This document shows, in pieces, positions 27,582 to 37,076 of a DNA stretch of 39,920 bases (its first letter is position 1; each line of letters opens with the position of its first letter). A program made the translations under genes and the position numbers. The notes beneath the pieces are model-generated. The model was given only the letters and a program-made list of their open reading frames with translations. It searched no databases and had not been told where the DNA came from. The DNA is from Rheinheimera mesophila (lineage in GTDB: Bacteria > Pseudomonadota > Gammaproteobacteria > Enterobacterales > Alteromonadaceae), in contig NZ_LAVS01000033.1 of assembly GCF_000986865.1 (NCBI RefSeq), forward strand, positions 1-39,920, written 5' to 3'.

Positions 27582-28706
27582 ATGATCAAAGTATTAAGTG
27601 TGTTTGGTACCAGACCTGAAGCCATCAAAATGGCTCCTCTGGTGAATTTATTAAAAGAAACACCGGGTATTGAAAGTAAGGTCTGTGTCACAGGCCAACA
27701 CAGAGAAATGCTGGATCAGGTGCTGAAGCTGTTTCATATAGTGCCAGATTACGACCTGGCTATTATGAAAGCAGGGCAGGACCTGTATGACGTCACCACC
27801 AGCATTCTGCTGAATATCAAACCTGTTCTTCGCGACTTCAAGCCTGACATTGTATTAGTGCATGGGGATACCAGTACTACTTTTGCTGCCGCTTTAGCCT
27901 GTTATTATGAAAAAACTGCGGTGGGCCATGTTGAAGCCGGATTGCGCACCGGTAATATCTATAGCCCCTGGCCAGAAGAAGCCAATCGTAAGCTGACAGG
28001 CGCGTTAACTAAACTGCACTTTGCACCCACTGAGACTTCACAACAGAATTTACTTAAAGAAAATGTCGACCCTGCAGGCATTGTAGTGACAGGTAATACC
28101 GTGATTGATGCTTTGCATCAGGTGGTGGCAAAAATTGATGCCGACGCCAACTTAACCCAAAAATTTGAACAGCAGTTCCCGTATGGTCTAAACGGTCGTC
28201 GTTTGGTGTTGGTGACAGGCCACAGACGCGAGAGTTTTGGTGGTGGTTTTGAACAAATTTGTGCTGGCTTAAAGCAAATTGCCCAGCAGTTCCCGGATAC
28301 AGACGTGGTGTACCCAGTGCATTTAAACCCTAATGTGCGCGAACCTGTGTTTCGTTTGTTAAGCGATACGTCTAACGTGCACCTGATAGAACCGCAGGAT
28401 TATCTGCCTTTTGTTTACCTGATGAGCCGAAGCACTCTAGTGCTCACTGACTCAGGTGGTATTCAGGAAGAAGCGCCATCGTTAGGTAAACCTGTATTAG
28501 TGATGCGCGACACCACTGAGCGTCCGGAAGCGGTAGCCGCAGGTACGGTCAAACTTGTTGGTACTGACGCACAAGTGATAGTGCGGGAAGTCAGCCGTTT
28601 GTTAACAGACAAAGCCTATTACGAGCAGATGAGTTTCGCCCATAACCCTTATGGAGATGGCAAAGCTTGTGGCCGTATTATAGCGGCCATTAAAGCCAGT
28701 TTTTAG
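27582..28706 (+). CDS. wecB: UDP-N-acetylglucosamine 2-epimerase WecB
   Basis: WecB interconverts UDP-GlcNAc and UDP-ManNAc in the cytoplasm for surface polysaccharide synthesis. I choose the ATG at 27582, preceded at five bases by GGAAG, giving [21 protein letters not shown], the normal N-terminus. An in-frame ATG at 27570 lacks a ribosome site. The 374-residue length equals E. coli WecB (376). Family motifs [54 protein letters not shown] and [28 protein letters not shown] are all present. It is the first gene of the polysaccharide region; no wecC is adjacent, and a 411-base non-coding stretch follows. Confidence 0.96.
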   Translation: MIKVLSVFGTRPEAIKMAPLVNLLKETPGIESKVCVTGQHREMLDQVLKLFHIVPDYDLAIMKAGQDLYDVTTSILLNIKPVLRDFKPDIVLVHGDTSTTFAAALACYYEKTAVGHVEAGLRTGNIYSPWPEEANRKLTGALTKLHFAPTETSQQNLLKENVDPAGIVVTGNTVIDALHQVVAKIDADANLTQKFEQQFPYGLNGRRLVLVTGHRRESFGGGFEQICAGLKQIAQQFPDTDVVYPVHLNPNVREPVFRLLSDTSNVHLIEPQDYLPFVYLMSRSTLVLTDSGGIQEEAPSLGKPVLVMRDTTERPEAVAAGTVKLVGTDAQVIVREVSRLLTDKAYYEQMSFAHNPYGDGKACGRIIAAIKASF

Positions 28707-29117
28707 GCTGGTTTTACAGCTTAAACAGCCAGCGAAATGTGATTAAATGTTTCGCTGCTGTTACCGTAAATAGACAAATTTTTATTAGACAAAAACAGCG
28801 TAATTCGCTAAAGTCGCCGCCGGTTTGGTTAGGTGAAGAACCGTAAAGGACCTTTTAGCATCAGGATGTGCAGAAATCCTCTCTGAGTTACTTCTGACAT
28901 ACAGCTGGTTTGGCGAAAAAAATCGTTTAAAAAGAACAACATTCTGTGCGTTTTTTGTTTGTTAACAAAAATAGCTAAAAATTTATCTGAACATAGCTTC
29001 TGCAAGCCTGATTTAAAGCAATTGCTGAAGCCAGTTTCTGCTTGGAAAAACAAGCAAAGCAGGTAAACTACTGGGGTTTTTGCTGGATCTAACAAATACA
29101 TTATTCGGAGTTATAGC
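28707..29117 (+). other. Long non-coding leader before the export gene
   Basis: This 411-base gap holds no convincing gene. Visible structures: a perfect 8-base inverted repeat CAGCGAAA/TTTCGCTG (28730-28737, 28750-28757) just after wecB, without a T-run; a perfect 12-base palindrome TTTGTTAACAAA (28958-28969) in an AT-rich stretch that looks like an operator; and a 6-base stem TGCTTG/CAAGCA near 29040-29057. It probably contains the promoter and 5' leader of the polysaccharide export operon. I could not find a JUMPstart/ops element. Confidence 0.5.
28958..28969. promoter_or_regulatory. Palindrome, possible operator
   Basis: TTTGTTAACAAA is a perfect 12-base palindrome about 150 bases upstream of the export gene's start, amid AT-rich sequence. 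Its shape suits a dimeric regulator, but no regulator can be named and chance occurrence in AT-rich DNA is possible. Confidence 0.25.
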
Positions 29118-31898
29118 GTGCTAAAACTGTTTAAAACTTGTGTGCTAGTGGCTTTAGTTGCCGCATTGCCCGTGTCTGCTGTGACACCTTCACCTGCAAT
29201 GATGGCACAGTTCCAAAACTTATCTCCTGCCGAGCAGCAGCGTTTAGCTAAACAATATGGCATAGAGTTACCAACAGGTCAGGCTAGTGCTGCAAGTTCT
29301 CAGCAAGCTCAGCCTGAGGTATTAGTACCGCAGCAACAAAGTGTGATTGTCGAGAATCTGGTATCTGAATCACCTACCGAAACCGCTGAAAATCAGCGTT
29401 TCGGTATGAATATGTTTAACTCCCAAATCAGTACTTTTGCACCGGTAGATAACGCCCCTGTGCCTGAGAATTATCGTTTAGGGCCAGATGATATTTTGCT
29501 ACTTCAGCTTTTCGGTAAGCAAAATAGTAGCACCGAATTGATCGTTGGCCGTGATGGCTCAGTAAACCTGCCAGAAATAGGCCCTGTTAGTGTCAGCGGC
29601 TTATCTGTCATTCAAGCCTCTGAGTTAATTGCCAACAAAGTGCGTGAAGCTATGATAGGGGTAGACGCTGCTGTTACTATGGGTAAGCTGCGTACTATCA
29701 ATATTTTTGTCGCTGGTGAAGCCAAAACGCCAGGTATGTTTGCTGTATCAGCACTGACTACAGTCACTCAATCTTTGTACTTAGCAGGTGGTGTATCCGA
29801 CATAGGCAGTTTGCGTGATATTCAGGTAAAACGTGGTGGCGCCACAGTAGGCCGTTTTGACTTGTACGACCTGTTGTTGCGCGGCGACAGCTCGGGCGAC
29901 ATTCAATTGCAACATGGCGACGTAGTATTTGTTGCACCAATCAAGGCCACTGTGCAGGTGGCAGGCGAAATTAAACGTGCTGCTATCTACGAAGTAAAAT
30001 CTGGCGAAACTATTGATACACTTTTGAGTATGGCTGGCGGTACCAAAGCAGGCGCTTACCCTCAGTCTGTGGTGCTCGAGCGTTATAACAGCAATAACTT
30101 ACGTGACTTACTGAATTTAGATTTAACCAACCCAGTAAACCGTCAAATGGCTTTGCGTGACGGCGACTTACTGCGTATCGCTGAAACCTCGCCCCGTATT
30201 GAAAATGTGGTGACTGTTGCTGGTGCTGTGGTGCGCCCTGGTTTTTATGCCTGGCAACAAGGCATTAGAGTCAGCGATTTAATCAAATCGTTTTGGTCTG
30301 ATTTACATATGACGGCCGACTTAGACTATGCTCTGGTCGTACGCGAAGTGAACAACGCCGGCGACGTAAAAGTTCTGCAGTTTAGTCTGGCCGACGCAAT
30401 CAACCAACCATCAGGTGAGGCCAACCTGAGTTTGAAACCGCGCGATACTGTGTTGGTATTTCACCATGCCAATGAAACGGTCGATAGAGAAAAGCTAAAC
30501 ACTTACATCCGCGAACAAATTAAGCAGCGCTATAACTTACCAGCCAATGTAAAATGGACAGCCGAAGACGATTTGTCGGCTAAAGCCTTTCAGAGCATGC
30601 TGCAATACGACGCTCAAATGGCAAACAACCAAGGGCAGGCTGGTAAGTCTGCCACAGCGGGCGACCTGCGTATTATTGATGCTCAAACTAATTCCACTAC
30701 GGGAGTGGCAGTTCAACCTGTCGTTAGCACACCAGATTTAGGCCGCGGTGCTTTGCCGGCCATCATGCAGCAAATGATGCTGCAGTTATACAGAGACAAA
30801 AACATACTGGCGTTATCTGCCAGCTTTAACAGAACTGAACTGCTCTATCCATTACTGCAAAAACTGAAAAATCAGGTTCGGCGCGGTGCAGATCCACTCA
30901 TACTGTCGGTCAATGGAGAAGTCAAAGTACCGGGCGAGTATCCTCTGACCGAAGGCGCAACAGTCGCCAGCTTGATAGCTGCAGCCAGCGGTTTAACTGA
31001 GTCTGCGTTTTTAAACCGTGCTGAGCTGACGCGAGCCTCTGTTGCTGCTGACACAAACAGTATCGAAGTGAATAATATTGCCGTTGACTTAAATAAAGTA
31101 TTCTCGAAAGAAGATGTGGTTGCGTTGCAACAACGCGACCGCCTGAATATATTTCCAATCCCTGACTGGAATATTAATCGCACTATTGAAATACGAGGCG
31201 AGGTGAAGTTTCCCGGTCGCTATACCATTCAACGTGGTGAAACTTTATCGAATGTACTGAATAGAGCCGGTGGTTTAAACCGTAACGCCTTTATGGCGGG
31301 AGCTATTTATACCCGTGAAGACATTAAGGAGCGTGAGCGGGTACAAACGAAAAAGCTGACCGCTCAGTTGCGTGCCGATATTGCCACCAAGAGTTTGTCT
31401 GAATCTGGTATAAAAAGTACTCCGCAAGACGCATTGTTTATGATTAAACAACTGGAAGAGCAACCGCCGGTCGGTCGTTTGGTCATAGATCTGCCTGCTA
31501 TTTTAGCGGGACAGCCAGATTACGATGTTCAAGTGCAAGACGGTGATCTGCTATACGTGCCCCGGGTAGACAACACCATTTCTGTAGTTGGCGAAGTACA
31601 ACACGCTAGTAGCCACAGATATCAGCAAAACTTGTCAGTGGACGACTATTTGAAGTTGGCAGGTGGTACTCGTAAGCGTGCTGACGAAGAGCGGGTGTAT
31701 GTAATTAAAGCCGACGGTTCCGTTATGATGCCAGAGCAAAATGGCTGGTTTGCAATAGAAAGAATGAATTTGGAACCTGGTGATACAGTAGTAGTGCCTG
31801 TTGATACAGAATATAAAGACAATCTTACGCTCTGGGCGCAGGTTACTCAGATTTTCTATCAAAGTGCTGTTGCTATTGCAGCGTTGAATACTTTTTAG
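29118..31898 (+). CDS. Outer-membrane polysaccharide export protein with six SLBB domains
   Basis: A 926-residue Wza-related protein that forms the outer-membrane exit for capsule or exopolysaccharide. The start is a GTG at 29118, seven bases after CGGAG. A signal peptide (about 1-21, ending VSA) lacks a lipobox Cys, unlike Wza. The Poly_export domain spans about 115-192 (ENYRLGPDDILLLQLFG...GRDGSVNLPEIGPVSVSG). SLBB-type units begin near residues 195, 279, 364, 595, 687 and 820, each with a V.GEV..PG.Y...G..V..L...AGG pattern. Wza itself has far fewer and is about 380 residues, so this is the large multi-SLBB form common in marine gammaproteobacteria. wzz follows after 119 bases. Confidence 0.92.
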   Translation: MLKLFKTCVLVALVAALPVSAVTPSPAMMAQFQNLSPAEQQRLAKQYGIELPTGQASAASSQQAQPEVLVPQQQSVIVENLVSESPTETAENQRFGMNMFNSQISTFAPVDNAPVPENYRLGPDDILLLQLFGKQNSSTELIVGRDGSVNLPEIGPVSVSGLSVIQASELIANKVREAMIGVDAAVTMGKLRTINIFVAGEAKTPGMFAVSALTTVTQSLYLAGGVSDIGSLRDIQVKRGGATVGRFDLYDLLLRGDSSGDIQLQHGDVVFVAPIKATVQVAGEIKRAAIYEVKSGETIDTLLSMAGGTKAGAYPQSVVLERYNSNNLRDLLNLDLTNPVNRQMALRDGDLLRIAETSPRIENVVTVAGAVVRPGFYAWQQGIRVSDLIKSFWSDLHMTADLDYALVVREVNNAGDVKVLQFSLADAINQPSGEANLSLKPRDTVLVFHHANETVDREKLNTYIREQIKQRYNLPANVKWTAEDDLSAKAFQSMLQYDAQMANNQGQAGKSATAGDLRIIDAQTNSTTGVAVQPVVSTPDLGRGALPAIMQQMMLQLYRDKNILALSASFNRTELLYPLLQKLKNQVRRGADPLILSVNGEVKVPGEYPLTEGATVASLIAAASGLTESAFLNRAELTRASVAADTNSIEVNNIAVDLNKVFSKEDVVALQQRDRLNIFPIPDWNINRTIEIRGEVKFPGRYTIQRGETLSNVLNRAGGLNRNAFMAGAIYTREDIKERERVQTKKLTAQLRADIATKSLSESGIKSTPQDALFMIKQLEEQPPVGRLVIDLPAILAGQPDYDVQVQDGDLLYVPRVDNTISVVGEVQHASSHRYQQNLSVDDYLKLAGGTRKRADEERVYVIKADGSVMMPEQNGWFAIERMNLEPGDTVVVPVDTEYKDNLTLWAQVTQIFYQSAVAIAALNTF

Positions 31899-32017
31899 TG
31901 CTTGGCGTTAAAAGCTAAATAAACTATGTAATTCAAAAGCTTTGCGTGTTTAAGCAACAACAGAGCGTGTTGTGTAAAATTATAGGCGTTGTGGCCAATA
32001 GACGAAATTAAGAGTAT

Positions 32018-32977
32018 ATGAAAAGTAAAGATTCGAACATGGCTAATGCGGAGTTAACTTTGACTCGGTCAGATGATGAAATAGACTTGCGAGAGTTATT
32101 CTCAGCCATCTGGAAAGGTAAATGGCTGATTATTGTCATATCGTGTATATCAGCTGTTATTGCGGTTATTTATGCGTTGAGCTTACCTAATATCTATAAA
32201 AGTGAAGCCTTATTGGCTCCTGCGGCGGAGCAAAAATCCGCAGGTTTGTCTGGGCAGTTAGGTGGTTTGGCTGCGCTGGCTGGGGTAAGTTTAGGTAGCG
32301 GAGCTGGTGTAGATAAAACAGCATTAGCGATTGAAGTTATTAAATCGAGAGATTTTCTCGGTCGCTTTATTGAGCAGCGGATACAACTACAAGATCTGAT
32401 GGCGGTTAAAAGCTGGGATTTAAGTACAAATACACTGTATTACGAAACAGAGCTTTATGACCCCCAGCAACAGAAATGGCTGCGGGATGTAAAGCCTCCT
32501 AGACAAGCCAAGCCCTCTGCACAAGAGGCTTACAAAAAGCTTTTAGAGTTGCTAACTGTCAATCAAGACCCAACGACAGGTATGGTCAAGCTAAGCATTG
32601 AACATATATCACCTTACATAGCACAAAGTTGGGTTCAAATGCTTATAGCCGATTTAAATTTAGAAATGAAAAAGCGTGACATTGACGAAGCAGAGAAAAG
32701 CATCGCTTATCTTCAACAGCAAATAACCCAAACAACTATCGCAGATCTGCGCACAGCCTTATATTCATTGATTGAAGAACAGACAAAGACATTGATGCTC
32801 GCCAATGTGCGTGATGAATATGTGTTCAAAATTATCGATACACCTCTGGTTCCGGAGGAGAAAATGGGGCCTGCGAGAGCTATGTTAGTAATTTTAATTA
32901 CATTTTTAGGCGGATTTGTGGGGATAGTTGCTGCCATACTAAGACAACAACTCAGACAGAATAGAAACCTTAAATAG
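32018..32977 (+). CDS. wzz: Wzz-type polysaccharide chain-length determinant
   Basis: An inner-membrane co-polymerase that sets chain length of O-antigen or a similar polymer. The 319-residue product has a cytoplasmic N-terminus with DDEIDLRELFSAIWKGKW (typical Wzz lead-in), TM1 at about 36-55, a periplasmic helical domain with a Gly-rich stretch (SGQLGGLAALAGVSLGSGAG), and TM2 at about 289-308 preceded by the Pro-rich PLVPEEKMGPARA motif. No tyrosine kinase domain is fused, so it is not a Wzc. The ATG at 32018 has AAGAG just upstream; the in-frame ATG at 32039 has none. A 133-base gap precedes the next gene. Confidence 0.92.
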   Translation: MKSKDSNMANAELTLTRSDDEIDLRELFSAIWKGKWLIIVISCISAVIAVIYALSLPNIYKSEALLAPAAEQKSAGLSGQLGGLAALAGVSLGSGAGVDKTALAIEVIKSRDFLGRFIEQRIQLQDLMAVKSWDLSTNTLYYETELYDPQQQKWLRDVKPPRQAKPSAQEAYKKLLELLTVNQDPTTGMVKLSIEHISPYIAQSWVQMLIADLNLEMKKRDIDEAEKSIAYLQQQITQTTIADLRTALYSLIEEQTKTLMLANVRDEYVFKIIDTPLVPEEKMGPARAMLVILITFLGGFVGIVAAILRQQLRQNRNLK

Positions 32978-33110
32978 AGTCGCTCAGTGTTTTTAGCTGC
33001 ATGAACTATTGTCGTTAGTGCAACTTTTTTGTAACGCTATAAAATTTTAATGGCGAGCGAATAATAAACACATTTCCTAAGTCCAGTTTGTAGTAAAAGT
33101 GAGAACCGCA

Positions 33111-34409
33111 ATGTTTAATCTAGGAAACAAAAAAATAGCTGTTATTGGTCTTGGTTACGTTGGGTTACCTCTAGCCGTAGAATTTGGGAAGAAGTTCGAT
33201 GTTATTGGTTTTGATATCAACGAATTTCGGATTAAAGAATTACAAAATGGCAAAGACTCTACTCTTGAAGTCTCCCCGCAGGATCTTTCCTCGTCGCTGA
33301 AGTTAAGTTTTAGTAATCAGTTCGTCGATTTAGAAGATTGCAACGTGTTTATAGTTACGGTCCCAACTCCTGTTGATCATGTTAATCGACCCGACTTAAC
33401 TCCCCTACAAAAAGCAAGTGAGACAGTAGGTAAAGTTTTAAAAAAAGGCGATATCGTTATTTATGAATCAACGGTCTATCCTGGGGCTACAGAAGAAGTT
33501 TGTATCCCTGTTTTAGAAAGAGTTTCAGGTTTAGTATTTAACAAGGATTTCTTTGCTGGTTACAGCCCAGAACGAATTAATCCGGGTGATAAAGTTAACA
33601 CACTCACAAAAATTAAAAAAATTACCAGCGGCAGTACACCTGAAATAGCTGAGATTGTTGACTCTTTGTACGGCAGTATTATTACTGCCGGTACTCACAA
33701 GGCGAGTTCCATTAAGGTAGCTGAGGCAGCAAAAGTTATTGAAAACACGCAGCGAGATTTGAATATAGCGCTTGTTAACGAGTTATCGGTCATTTTTGAC
33801 CGTATTGGTATCGATACGTTGGACGTGTTAGAGGCTGCGGGCAGTAAGTGGAACTTCTTACCTTTCAGGCCAGGGTTGGTAGGAGGACATTGTATAGGTG
33901 TCGACCCGTACTATTTAACTCACAAGGCTGAGGAAGTTGGTTATCATCCGCAGGTTATTCTTGCAGGCCGCAGAATAAACGACAACATGGCACGGTATGT
34001 AGCACGCAACACTATTAAATTGATGCTTAAAAACGGTATTGATGTGGCCCGCGCTACAGTCGGAATTCTGGGAATTACGTTTAAAGAAAACTGCCCGGAC
34101 ATCCGAAACAGTAAAGTATTCGATATGGTGAAAGAATTTGAAGCTTGGGGTTTGAAAGTTGTGATAGCAGACGCATGGGCTAATGCAGACGAAGTTAAAC
34201 ACGAATACGGTTACGAGCTGGGTTTGATTGATTCAGAACACAAAGTAGACAGCCTGGTAGTTGCTGTAGGTCATAACGAGTATCGCGCTTTAACTGCCAA
34301 ACAGTTAGCAAGTTTTGTTCGTGCTGATAAGCCTGTTTTAGCAGACGTCAAAAGTCTATTTAAGCGCGAAAATATAGCGTCACATGGCTTTACCGTTTTC
34401 CGTCTCTAA
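33111..34409 (+). CDS. UDP-N-acetylglucosamine 6-dehydrogenase, WbpA/TviB type
   Basis: An NAD-dependent enzyme oxidising C6 of a UDP-N-acetylhexosamine to the uronic acid, first step of the pathway built by the next three genes. The ATG at 33111 gives MFNLGNKKIAVIGLGYVGLPLAVEFG, the usual N-terminus of TviB-like enzymes; a GTG at 33099 would add four residues. The 432-residue length fits (TviB 425). The Rossmann motif GLGYVGLP and the catalytic cysteine Cys261 in GGHCIGVDPYYL are intact. Substrate is either UDP-GlcNAc or UDP-GalNAc; the wbpB-D-E context favours UDP-GlcNAc. A TATAAAAT box at 33038-33045 may be its promoter, but no good -35 was seen. Confidence 0.93.
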   Translation: MFNLGNKKIAVIGLGYVGLPLAVEFGKKFDVIGFDINEFRIKELQNGKDSTLEVSPQDLSSSLKLSFSNQFVDLEDCNVFIVTVPTPVDHVNRPDLTPLQKASETVGKVLKKGDIVIYESTVYPGATEEVCIPVLERVSGLVFNKDFFAGYSPERINPGDKVNTLTKIKKITSGSTPEIAEIVDSLYGSIITAGTHKASSIKVAEAAKVIENTQRDLNIALVNELSVIFDRIGIDTLDVLEAAGSKWNFLPFRPGLVGGHCIGVDPYYLTHKAEEVGYHPQVILAGRRINDNMARYVARNTIKLMLKNGIDVARATVGILGITFKENCPDIRNSKVFDMVKEFEAWGLKVVIADAWANADEVKHEYGYELGLIDSEHKVDSLVVAVGHNEYRALTAKQLASFVRADKPVLADVKSLFKRENIASHGFTVFRL

Positions 34410-34431
34410 TTTCTTACATGGTATTAAATTT

Positions 34432-35379
34432 ATGAAAAAGTTTGCCTTGATCGGAGCTGGTGGATATATAGCTCCTCGTCATTTGAAAGCTATTAAAGAA
34501 ACTGGTAATGATTTATTGGTCGCTATGGATATAAATGACTCTGTTGGGATAATGGACAGCCATTTTCCGGATGCCGAATTTTTCACTGAATTCGAACAGT
34601 TTGAAGCTTTTGTTGAAGACCAGAAAATTCTTGGGAACAAATTAGACTATGTGGCAATTTGTTCGCCTAATTATCTGCATGCCCCGCATATGAAATATGC
34701 ATTAAAGAATGGCATAGACGTAATTTGTGAAAAACCTTTGGTGTTAAATATCAAAGATTTAGACATGTTGAAGCACTATGAAGAGCAGTTTGGCGCTAAA
34801 GTAAACTCCATCCTCCAGCTAAGATTGCACCCTTCCATAATAGCGTTACGCGATAAAGTTCAGAATGCACCTGCTGATCAAGTATTTGATGTCGAGCTTA
34901 CTTATATGACATCAAGAGGCAAATGGTACTTAAAATCCTGGAAAGGTGTGGACGATAAGTCTGGTGGTGTTGCAACAAACATCGGTGTACATTTTTATGA
35001 CATGTTGCACTTTATTTTCGGTAAGGTCACTAAAAATGAAGTGCATTACCGTGATGAAAAAACTTCAGCAGGCTATTTGGAGTACGAAAAAGCCAGAGTG
35101 CGGTGGTTCCTGTCGATCGATGCTAACAATTTACCAGACAATGCCGTTCAAGGCGAAAAGCTGACTTATCGTAGCATTCGTATCGGTGATGAGGAACTCG
35201 AGTTTTCGGGGGGGTTTACCGACCTGCATACGCAAAGCTATCAGCGTATCCTTAGCGGCCAGGGTTATGGTGTTGAGGAAAATCGTGCTGCCATTGAAAC
35301 TGTTGAAGTAATTCGTACAGCTCCGCTTACCTTAAATCCAAAAGCATCACATCCTTTGCTCGCTAAGGTAATAAAATGA
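34432..35379 (+). CDS. wbpB: UDP-2-acetamido-2-deoxy-glucuronate 3-dehydrogenase WbpB
   Basis: WbpB oxidises C3 of UDP-GlcNAcA, preparing the position for amino transfer by WbpE. The ATG at 34432 gives [26 protein letters not shown], nearly the Pseudomonas WbpB N-terminus, and 315 residues (WbpB 316). An in-frame ATG at 34384 lies inside the preceding gene. It is a Gfo/Idh/MocA-family protein with the nucleotide-binding [10 protein letters not shown] and the catalytic EKP at residues 100-102. [23 protein letters not shown] is also diagnostic. Its last four bases overlap wbpD (ATGA). Confidence 0.95.
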   Translation: MKKFALIGAGGYIAPRHLKAIKETGNDLLVAMDINDSVGIMDSHFPDAEFFTEFEQFEAFVEDQKILGNKLDYVAICSPNYLHAPHMKYALKNGIDVICEKPLVLNIKDLDMLKHYEEQFGAKVNSILQLRLHPSIIALRDKVQNAPADQVFDVELTYMTSRGKWYLKSWKGVDDKSGGVATNIGVHFYDMLHFIFGKVTKNEVHYRDEKTSAGYLEYEKARVRWFLSIDANNLPDNAVQGEKLTYRSIRIGDEELEFSGGFTDLHTQSYQRILSGQGYGVEENRAAIETVEVIRTAPLTLNPKASHPLLAKVIK

Positions 35380-35954
35380 GTTACTACAAACACGATAGTG
35401 CAATAGTTGACGAAGGTGCGCAAATTGGTGAAGGCTCTCGTGTTTGGCACTTCGCTCATGTATGTGCTGGTGCGATTATCGGCAAGGGCGTTTCTCTGGG
35501 CCAAAACGTTTTTGTAGGTAACAAAGTCAAGATAGGTGATAAGTGTAAAATCCAGAATAATGTTTCAGTGTATGACAACGTTTTTCTGGAGGAAGGCGTT
35601 TTTTGTGGGCCTAGTATGGTTTTTACTAATGTATACAACCCAAGATCCCTTATCGAACGAAAAGACCAATACCTTGATACTATAGTAAAGAAGGGTGCGA
35701 CCCTAGGCGCAAATTGCACCATAGTTTGTGGTGTAACAATTGGTGAGTTTGCTTTTGTTGGTGCAGGAGCTGTGATCAACAAAGATGTCCCGGCTTATGC
35801 TCTAATGGTAGGTGTGCCAGCAAAGCAGATTGGATGGATGAGTGAATTTGGCGAAAAGTTGCCTCTTCCTGTAACTGGCCATGCCGAAGCTATATGCGAG
35901 CATACAGGTTCAAGATATTTACTTGATAATAATAAATTGACTAAGGTTAGCTAA
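35376..35954 (+). CDS. wbpD: UDP-sugar 3-N-acetyltransferase WbpD
   Basis: WbpD acetylates the 3-amino group made by WbpE, giving UDP-2,3-diacetamido-2,3-dideoxy-glucuronic acid. The 192-residue product is a left-handed beta-helix of hexapeptide repeats (about 12-150) with [24 protein letters not shown] and [17 protein letters not shown], very close to Pseudomonas WbpD, and ends the helix with [19 protein letters not shown]. It overlaps wbpB by four bases and lies one base before wbpE. Confidence 0.95.
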   Translation: MSYYKHDSAIVDEGAQIGEGSRVWHFAHVCAGAIIGKGVSLGQNVFVGNKVKIGDKCKIQNNVSVYDNVFLEEGVFCGPSMVFTNVYNPRSLIERKDQYLDTIVKKGATLGANCTIVCGVTIGEFAFVGAGAVINKDVPAYALMVGVPAKQIGWMSEFGEKLPLPVTGHAEAICEHTGSRYLLDNNKLTKVS

Positions 35955-35955
35955 A

Positions 35956-37074
35956 ATGCAGTTTATCGATTTAGCAGCGCAGTACCAGCATTTAAAACAA
36001 CGTATTGATCAGCGTATCCAAACTGTGTTGGATCATGGCCACTATATTATGGGGCCAGAAGTTGAGGAGTTAGAACAAAAACTAGCAGACTACGTAGGTG
36101 TTAAACACTGTATTACTTGCGCTAATGGTACTGATGCTTTGCAACTTGCAATGATGGTGCTTGATGTGAAAGCCGGCGATGCTGTTTTTTGTCCCACTTT
36201 CACCTTTTTCGCTACTGCTGAAGTAGTTGCATACGCCGGTGCTACCCCAGTCTTTGTTGATTCAGACGAGCGTACTTTTAATATTTGCCCAAGTCACCTC
36301 GAACAACAAATAGAAAAAGTGATTAAAGAAGGCAAACTAAAACCTAAAGCTATCATAGCTGTAGACTTGTTTGGTTTACCTGCTAATTATCCAGAATTGG
36401 AAAAAATCGCTGCAAAGTACGAACTCAAATTAATTGAAGACGCGGCACAAGGCTTTGGCGGCGAGATTAATGGTAAAAGAGCTGGAGCATTTGGTGATAT
36501 AGCTACCACAAGCTTTTTTCCTGCTAAACCACTGGGTTGTTATGGTGATGGGGGCGCAGTATTTACCAATAACGATGAGTATGCAGCTCTATTTCGCTCT
36601 TACCGCGTGCATGGCAAAGGTAAGGATAAGTATGACAACGTTCGAATTGGTATTAATAGTCGCTTAGATACATTGCAGGCAGCGGTTTTACTGGAGAAAT
36701 TGGCTGATTTCCCGCATGAGCTTGTGAAAAGAAACAATTTAGCTGCGCTCTATAATCAGCAACTAAAAGGTGATTATCAAAAACCCTCCATACCTCAAGG
36801 ATTCTCAAGCTCTTGGGCGCAGTACACCCTTACTTGCATAGATCGTGACATGTTAATGGCTAGATGCAAAGAACATGGTGTGCCTACAATGATTTATTAT
36901 GGTACCTGTATGCATCAGCAAACTGCATTCAACGAGCTAGGATACACTGATGCTGATTTTCCGATTGCATCTCGGTTGGCTAAACAGGTATGCAGCATAC
37001 CCATGCATCCTTACATGACTGAGCAAAATGCAGAGAATATTATTCGTTCAGTTAATCATTCTTTACAGGCCTAA
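35956..37074 (+). CDS. wbpE: PLP-dependent UDP-sugar 3-aminotransferase WbpE
   Basis: WbpE adds the amino group to the 3-keto sugar from WbpB, using glutamate as donor in the Pseudomonas pathway. The 372-residue product is a DegT/DnrJ/EryC1-family protein. It has the cofactor contact stretch [10 protein letters not shown], the Asp of EDAAQGFGG, and the Schiff-base lysine Lys191 in [16 protein letters not shown], followed by [27 protein letters not shown]. Length fits (WbpE about 360). The gene order dehydrogenase-wbpB-wbpD-wbpE completes the core path. rfbB starts 2 bases later. Confidence 0.94.
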   Translation: MQFIDLAAQYQHLKQRIDQRIQTVLDHGHYIMGPEVEELEQKLADYVGVKHCITCANGTDALQLAMMVLDVKAGDAVFCPTFTFFATAEVVAYAGATPVFVDSDERTFNICPSHLEQQIEKVIKEGKLKPKAIIAVDLFGLPANYPELEKIAAKYELKLIEDAAQGFGGEINGKRAGAFGDIATTSFFPAKPLGCYGDGGAVFTNNDEYAALFRSYRVHGKGKDKYDNVRIGINSRLDTLQAAVLLEKLADFPHELVKRNNLAALYNQQLKGDYQKPSIPQGFSSSWAQYTLTCIDRDMLMARCKEHGVPTMIYYGTCMHQQTAFNELGYTDADFPIASRLAKQVCSIPMHPYMTEQNAENIIRSVNHSLQA

Positions 37075-37076
37075 TC

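Noticed and set aside
28760-28860. Possible JUMPstart/ops (RfaH) element before the polysaccharide export gene
   Set aside because: GGTTTGGTTAGGTG resembles it only loosely; the GGCGGTAG core is missing.
28829-29101. Minus-strand 90-codon open frame in the wecB-export gap
   Set aside because: Composition is unlike a real protein here, there is no ribosome site or homology I recognise, and it covers the likely promoter region of the + strand gene.
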